Below, in pieces: positions 6,267 to 7,373 of a stretch of DNA of 7,373 bases. The position numbers were made by a program, and so were the translations under genes. Numbering within the stretch: position 1 is the stretch's first letter; every line of letters begins with the position of its first letter. The stretch is from assembly GCF_043780375.1 (NCBI RefSeq), contig NZ_JAYWCU010000250.1, positions 1 to 7,373 on the forward strand. Reading direction: 5' to 3'. The stretch is from Emticicia sp043780375. Lineage in GTDB: Bacteria; Bacteroidota; Bacteroidia; Cytophagales; Spirosomataceae. Under the pieces are notes generated by a model. The model made no database searches. It was not told the DNA's origin and was given only the letters and a program-made list of their open reading frames with translations.

Positions 6267-6548
6267 TTTGTAATTAGTAAAATGCTTGATTTTACTAAAA
6301 TTAATTTTCAAATTTTTACCAATATCATTTATAATGTTTTCAATTGCATCAGTAAGGGAATTAAAATCTAAATAATCTTGTGCTTTGAGCCATCGGTATT
6401 TAATCATCCGCCATAAAGTTTCGATTAAGTTGAGATGAGGACTATATGTTGGTAAGAAAAATATATAAAGGTCATTTTGCTTCCACTCTTGAATTTTGTT
6501 TTTGAATTCATCTGAATGATGAATCGTTGCATTGACTGGGCGTCCCCA
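6252..6548 (-). pseudogene. IS630 transposase, C-terminal DDE fragment
   Basis: In the same frame as the N-terminal ORF, the segment from P-V-N-A-T-I-H-H (from 6539) through I-Q-E-W-K-Q-N, L-P-T-Y-S-P-H-L-N-L-I-E-T-L-W and W-R-M-I-K-Y-R-W-L to the TAA at 6252-6254 is the intact C-terminal part of the DDE domain with its catalytic Glu. A TGA at 6549-6551 in this frame lies directly in front of it, so no ribosome reaches it without a frameshift. Confidence 0.7.
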
Positions 6549-6921
6549 TCAGTACAACAACTGTTTTTTGCGTAATTATTTCAGCAAAATCATCTAAAAA
6601 GGCAATTACTAAATCAGCACAAATAGTTCCTGTCGTAGAATAGGCTTGCAAATGATTGTCTTTTGAAAGTAATCCAAATACATTAAGTCTTTGGCTCTTT
6701 TTAGGTACAATTTTGATATATTCACCTTTGGGTTGCCAGCCATAAGGAATACATGGGTCAAGCGAAAATCCAGATTCATCACCATAATAAATTTTAAGAT
6801 AACCACTCTCTTCTAATGAAAGCAACTGACATAACTCATTAACTATGGATTGATATTTTTCTGGGTCTTGGCATTTTTTTATACATTTACGAAAACGTCG
6901 CCACCTATAACCTAATTTTTT
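6508..6921 (-). CDS. IS630 transposase, DDE domain part 1 (frameshifted segment)
   Basis: In the -1 frame relative to the N-terminal ORF, homology resumes directly after the A-run with L-G-Y-R-W-R-R-F-R-K. It continues through the first catalytic Asp (Y-Y-G-D-E-S-G-F-S-L-D-P), G-W-Q-P-K-G (a conserved W-x-P-x-G motif), R-L-N-V-F-G-L and F-L-D-D-F to T-V-V-V-L (ending at 6550). After that it runs out of frame to a TGA at 6508-6510. It has no ATG of its own; a TTG at 6825 is the first possible start and would lack about 30 conserved residues, so I regard the segment as expressed, if at all, by slippage from the upstream ORF. Confidence 0.65.
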   Translation of the reverse strand, partial: KKLGYRWRRFRKCIKKCQDPEKYQSIVNELCQLLSLEESGYLKIYYGDESGFSLDPCIPYGWQPKGEYIKIVPKKSQRLNVFGLLSKDNHLQAYSTTGTICADLVIAFLDDFAEIITQKTVVVLMGTPSQCNDSSFR

Positions 6922-7316
6922 TTTATAAATTTTTTAACTTGAGCTTTTGATAAATTTAGCCCCCATTTTTGATTTATTTGTAAGCAAACGGTGTCTAATC
7001 CTTGAGGATTTAAAGCAATTTGTTCCTTTATGTCTTGCATTAACGTGTCAGAAACCGTGGATAAATCAGCTTTTCGTCCACGACCAGTAACAATTTGCAA
7101 GCCGACTATACCTTTGTCTGTCCAATTGGAAAACCATGTTCCTATGGTGTTAATACGTGTTTGGAATAAAGCGGCAATACTTTTTATATCGTATCCTCTA
7201 TTGCTTAGCAAAAGTGATTCACAGCGTGTGCGAAAATGAGATTTTGGATGATTCTTCACTGCTTGTTCCAAAGTAAGAACTTCCTCAAATGTCAATTTAA
7301 TATATTTATAGCCCAT
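6912..7316 (-). CDS. IS630 transposase, N-terminal DNA-binding ORF
   Basis: A 134-aa frame from ATG 7316 to TAG 6912. It contains a helix-turn-helix region (about 18-70; R-C-E-S-L-L-L-S-N-R-G-Y then I-K-S-I-A-A-L-F, then T-I-G-T-W-F-S-N-W), the G-R-G-R-K linker (78-82) typical of IS630 transposases, and a second winged-helix part (about 85-131; L-S-K-A-Q-V-K-K-F-I). It ends on the A9 run: K-K-N-stop. Without a shift this would be a DNA-binding fragment able to occupy the inverted repeats; with a -1 shift it continues into the DDE domain. Confidence 0.75.
   Translation of the reverse strand: MGYKYIKLTFEEVLTLEQAVKNHPKSHFRTRCESLLLSNRGYDIKSIAALFQTRINTIGTWFSNWTDKGIVGLQIVTGRGRKADLSTVSDTLMQDIKEQIALNPQGLDTVCLQINQKWGLNLSKAQVKKFIKKN
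6916..6924 (-). promoter_or_regulatory. A9 slippery run, candidate programmed frameshift/transcriptional slippage site
   Basis: On the minus strand the context is TTTATA followed by nine A in total, then TTAGG. In frame 0 it reads A-AAA-AAA-AAT-TAG and stops; a -1 step, or one extra A added by RNA polymerase, gives K-L-G-Y-R-W-R-R and enters the DDE domain. Runs of this length favour both ribosomal -1 slippage and transcriptional slippage, and both are known routes to full-length transposase in IS elements, including IS630 relatives. Confidence 0.6.
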
Positions 7317-7344
7317 GAAACAAAGGTATAAATTTAAAAGTAAT

Positions 7345-7370
7345 TTGTCGATTATATTATTTTAACTACT
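7345..7370 (-). repeat. Terminal inverted repeat of the IS (transposase 5' side)
   Basis: Read on the minus strand it begins AGTAGTT and carries TAATCGACAA at the same offset (17-26) as the other end; the nine central bases are mostly diverged. It lies about 30 bp upstream of the transposase ATG. Confidence 0.85.
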
Positions 7371-7373
7371 TAA

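Larger units (their letters stand above)
6252..7316 (-). pseudogene. IS630-family transposase, frame-disrupted (full extent)
   Basis: Joining three open segments gives about 354 residues, the normal size for an IS630 transposase: N-terminal helix-turn-helix part (7316 to ~6916), DDE part 1 (~6921 to 6550) and DDE part 2 (6539 to 6252). Catalytic residues: first Asp in Y-Y-G-D-E-S-G-F (codon 6778-6780), the second Asp missing at the frame break around 6540-6549, and Glu in L-P-T-Y-S-P-H-L-N-L-I-E-T-L-W (codon 6420-6422). Break 1 needs a -1 shift at an A9 run (6916-6924), which could be programmed. Break 2 needs a +1 shift in a 10-nt stretch where the L-D-N-A-P-V motif of the family would need 9 nt. 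A TACCTTTG -7-like box (7321-7328) ends only 4 nt before the ATG, so any transcript from it would be nearly leaderless. I judge this copy inactive because of break 2. Confidence 0.8.
6241..7370 (-). mobile_element. IS630-family insertion sequence, probably non-autonomous now
   Basis: This 1,130-bp element is bounded by 26-bp imperfect inverted repeats (6241-6266 and 7345-7370) and flanked on each side by TA (6239-6240 and 7371-7372), the target dinucleotide duplicated by IS630/Tc1-mariner elements. It contains one transposase gene reading on the minus strand from 7316 to 6252, with helix-turn-helix and DDE blocks typical of IS630. The transposase is interrupted twice in frame. The element lies about 145 bp upstream of the esterase GTG and in the same orientation. 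The window ends three bases after the element. Confidence 0.88.

Noticed and set aside
7030..7239. 69-codon plus-strand ORF inside the transposase
   Set aside because: Antisense shadow of the helix-turn-helix segment of the IS630 transposase, which has clear family motifs on the other strand.

Overview
The window looks like a piece of an AT-rich Bacteroidota chromosome, probably from the Cytophagales. The evidence is a gldC homologue (a gliding-motility gene typical of this phylum), a secreted DUF4159 protein, a secreted esterase ending in a '3-coathanger stack'-like domain, start codons with A/T-rich leaders instead of Shine-Dalgarno sites, and several upstream sequences resembling the Bacteroidota -33 (TTG) / -7 (TAnnTTTG) promoter. 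The taxonomic placement is inference from gene content.

Layout. (1) Positions 1-79 hold the last codons of an unidentified plus-strand gene. It converges on rhaT (minus, 203-1243), an L-rhamnose/H+ symporter, and a perfect 20-bp hairpin flanked by A6 and T6 (105-149) between them can terminate transcription in both directions. (2) A 207-bp divergent spacer separates rhaT from gldC (plus, 1451-1798). (3) From here on everything is on the minus strand: an acyl-CoA/fatty acid desaturase (1940-2680) with its own -7-like box and a hairpin plus T-tract terminator (1857-1905). (4) A very tight three-gene unit, in transcription order: a secreted SGNH/sialate-O-acetylesterase-like hydrolase (start most likely GTG at 6095, stop at 4200), rsmE (4196-3489, 3-nt gap) and a DUF4159 protein (3487-2828, 1-nt gap). 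(5) An IS630-family insertion sequence (6241-7370, flanked by TA dinucleotides) fills the right end; the window stops three bases beyond its terminal inverted repeat.

Functionally this is a mixed chromosomal segment: sugar uptake (rhaT), gliding (gldC), membrane lipid unsaturation (desaturase), ribosome maturation (rsmE) and envelope or extracellular functions (esterase, DUF4159). The closest functional coupling visible is the esterase-rsmE-DUF4159 operon. The IS lies just upstream of that operon in the same orientation, so transcription leaving the IS would enter it. The transposase is split over two reading frames. The first break sits on an A9 run and could be bridged by programmed slippage. 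The second falls exactly where the second catalytic Asp should be, so this copy is probably dead.

I found no CRISPR array, RNA gene, defence system or other clearly new system. The points most worth checking are the A9 slippage site, the decay at the transposase catalytic centre, the re-assigned esterase start with its promoter, and the unusual active-site block of the esterase.
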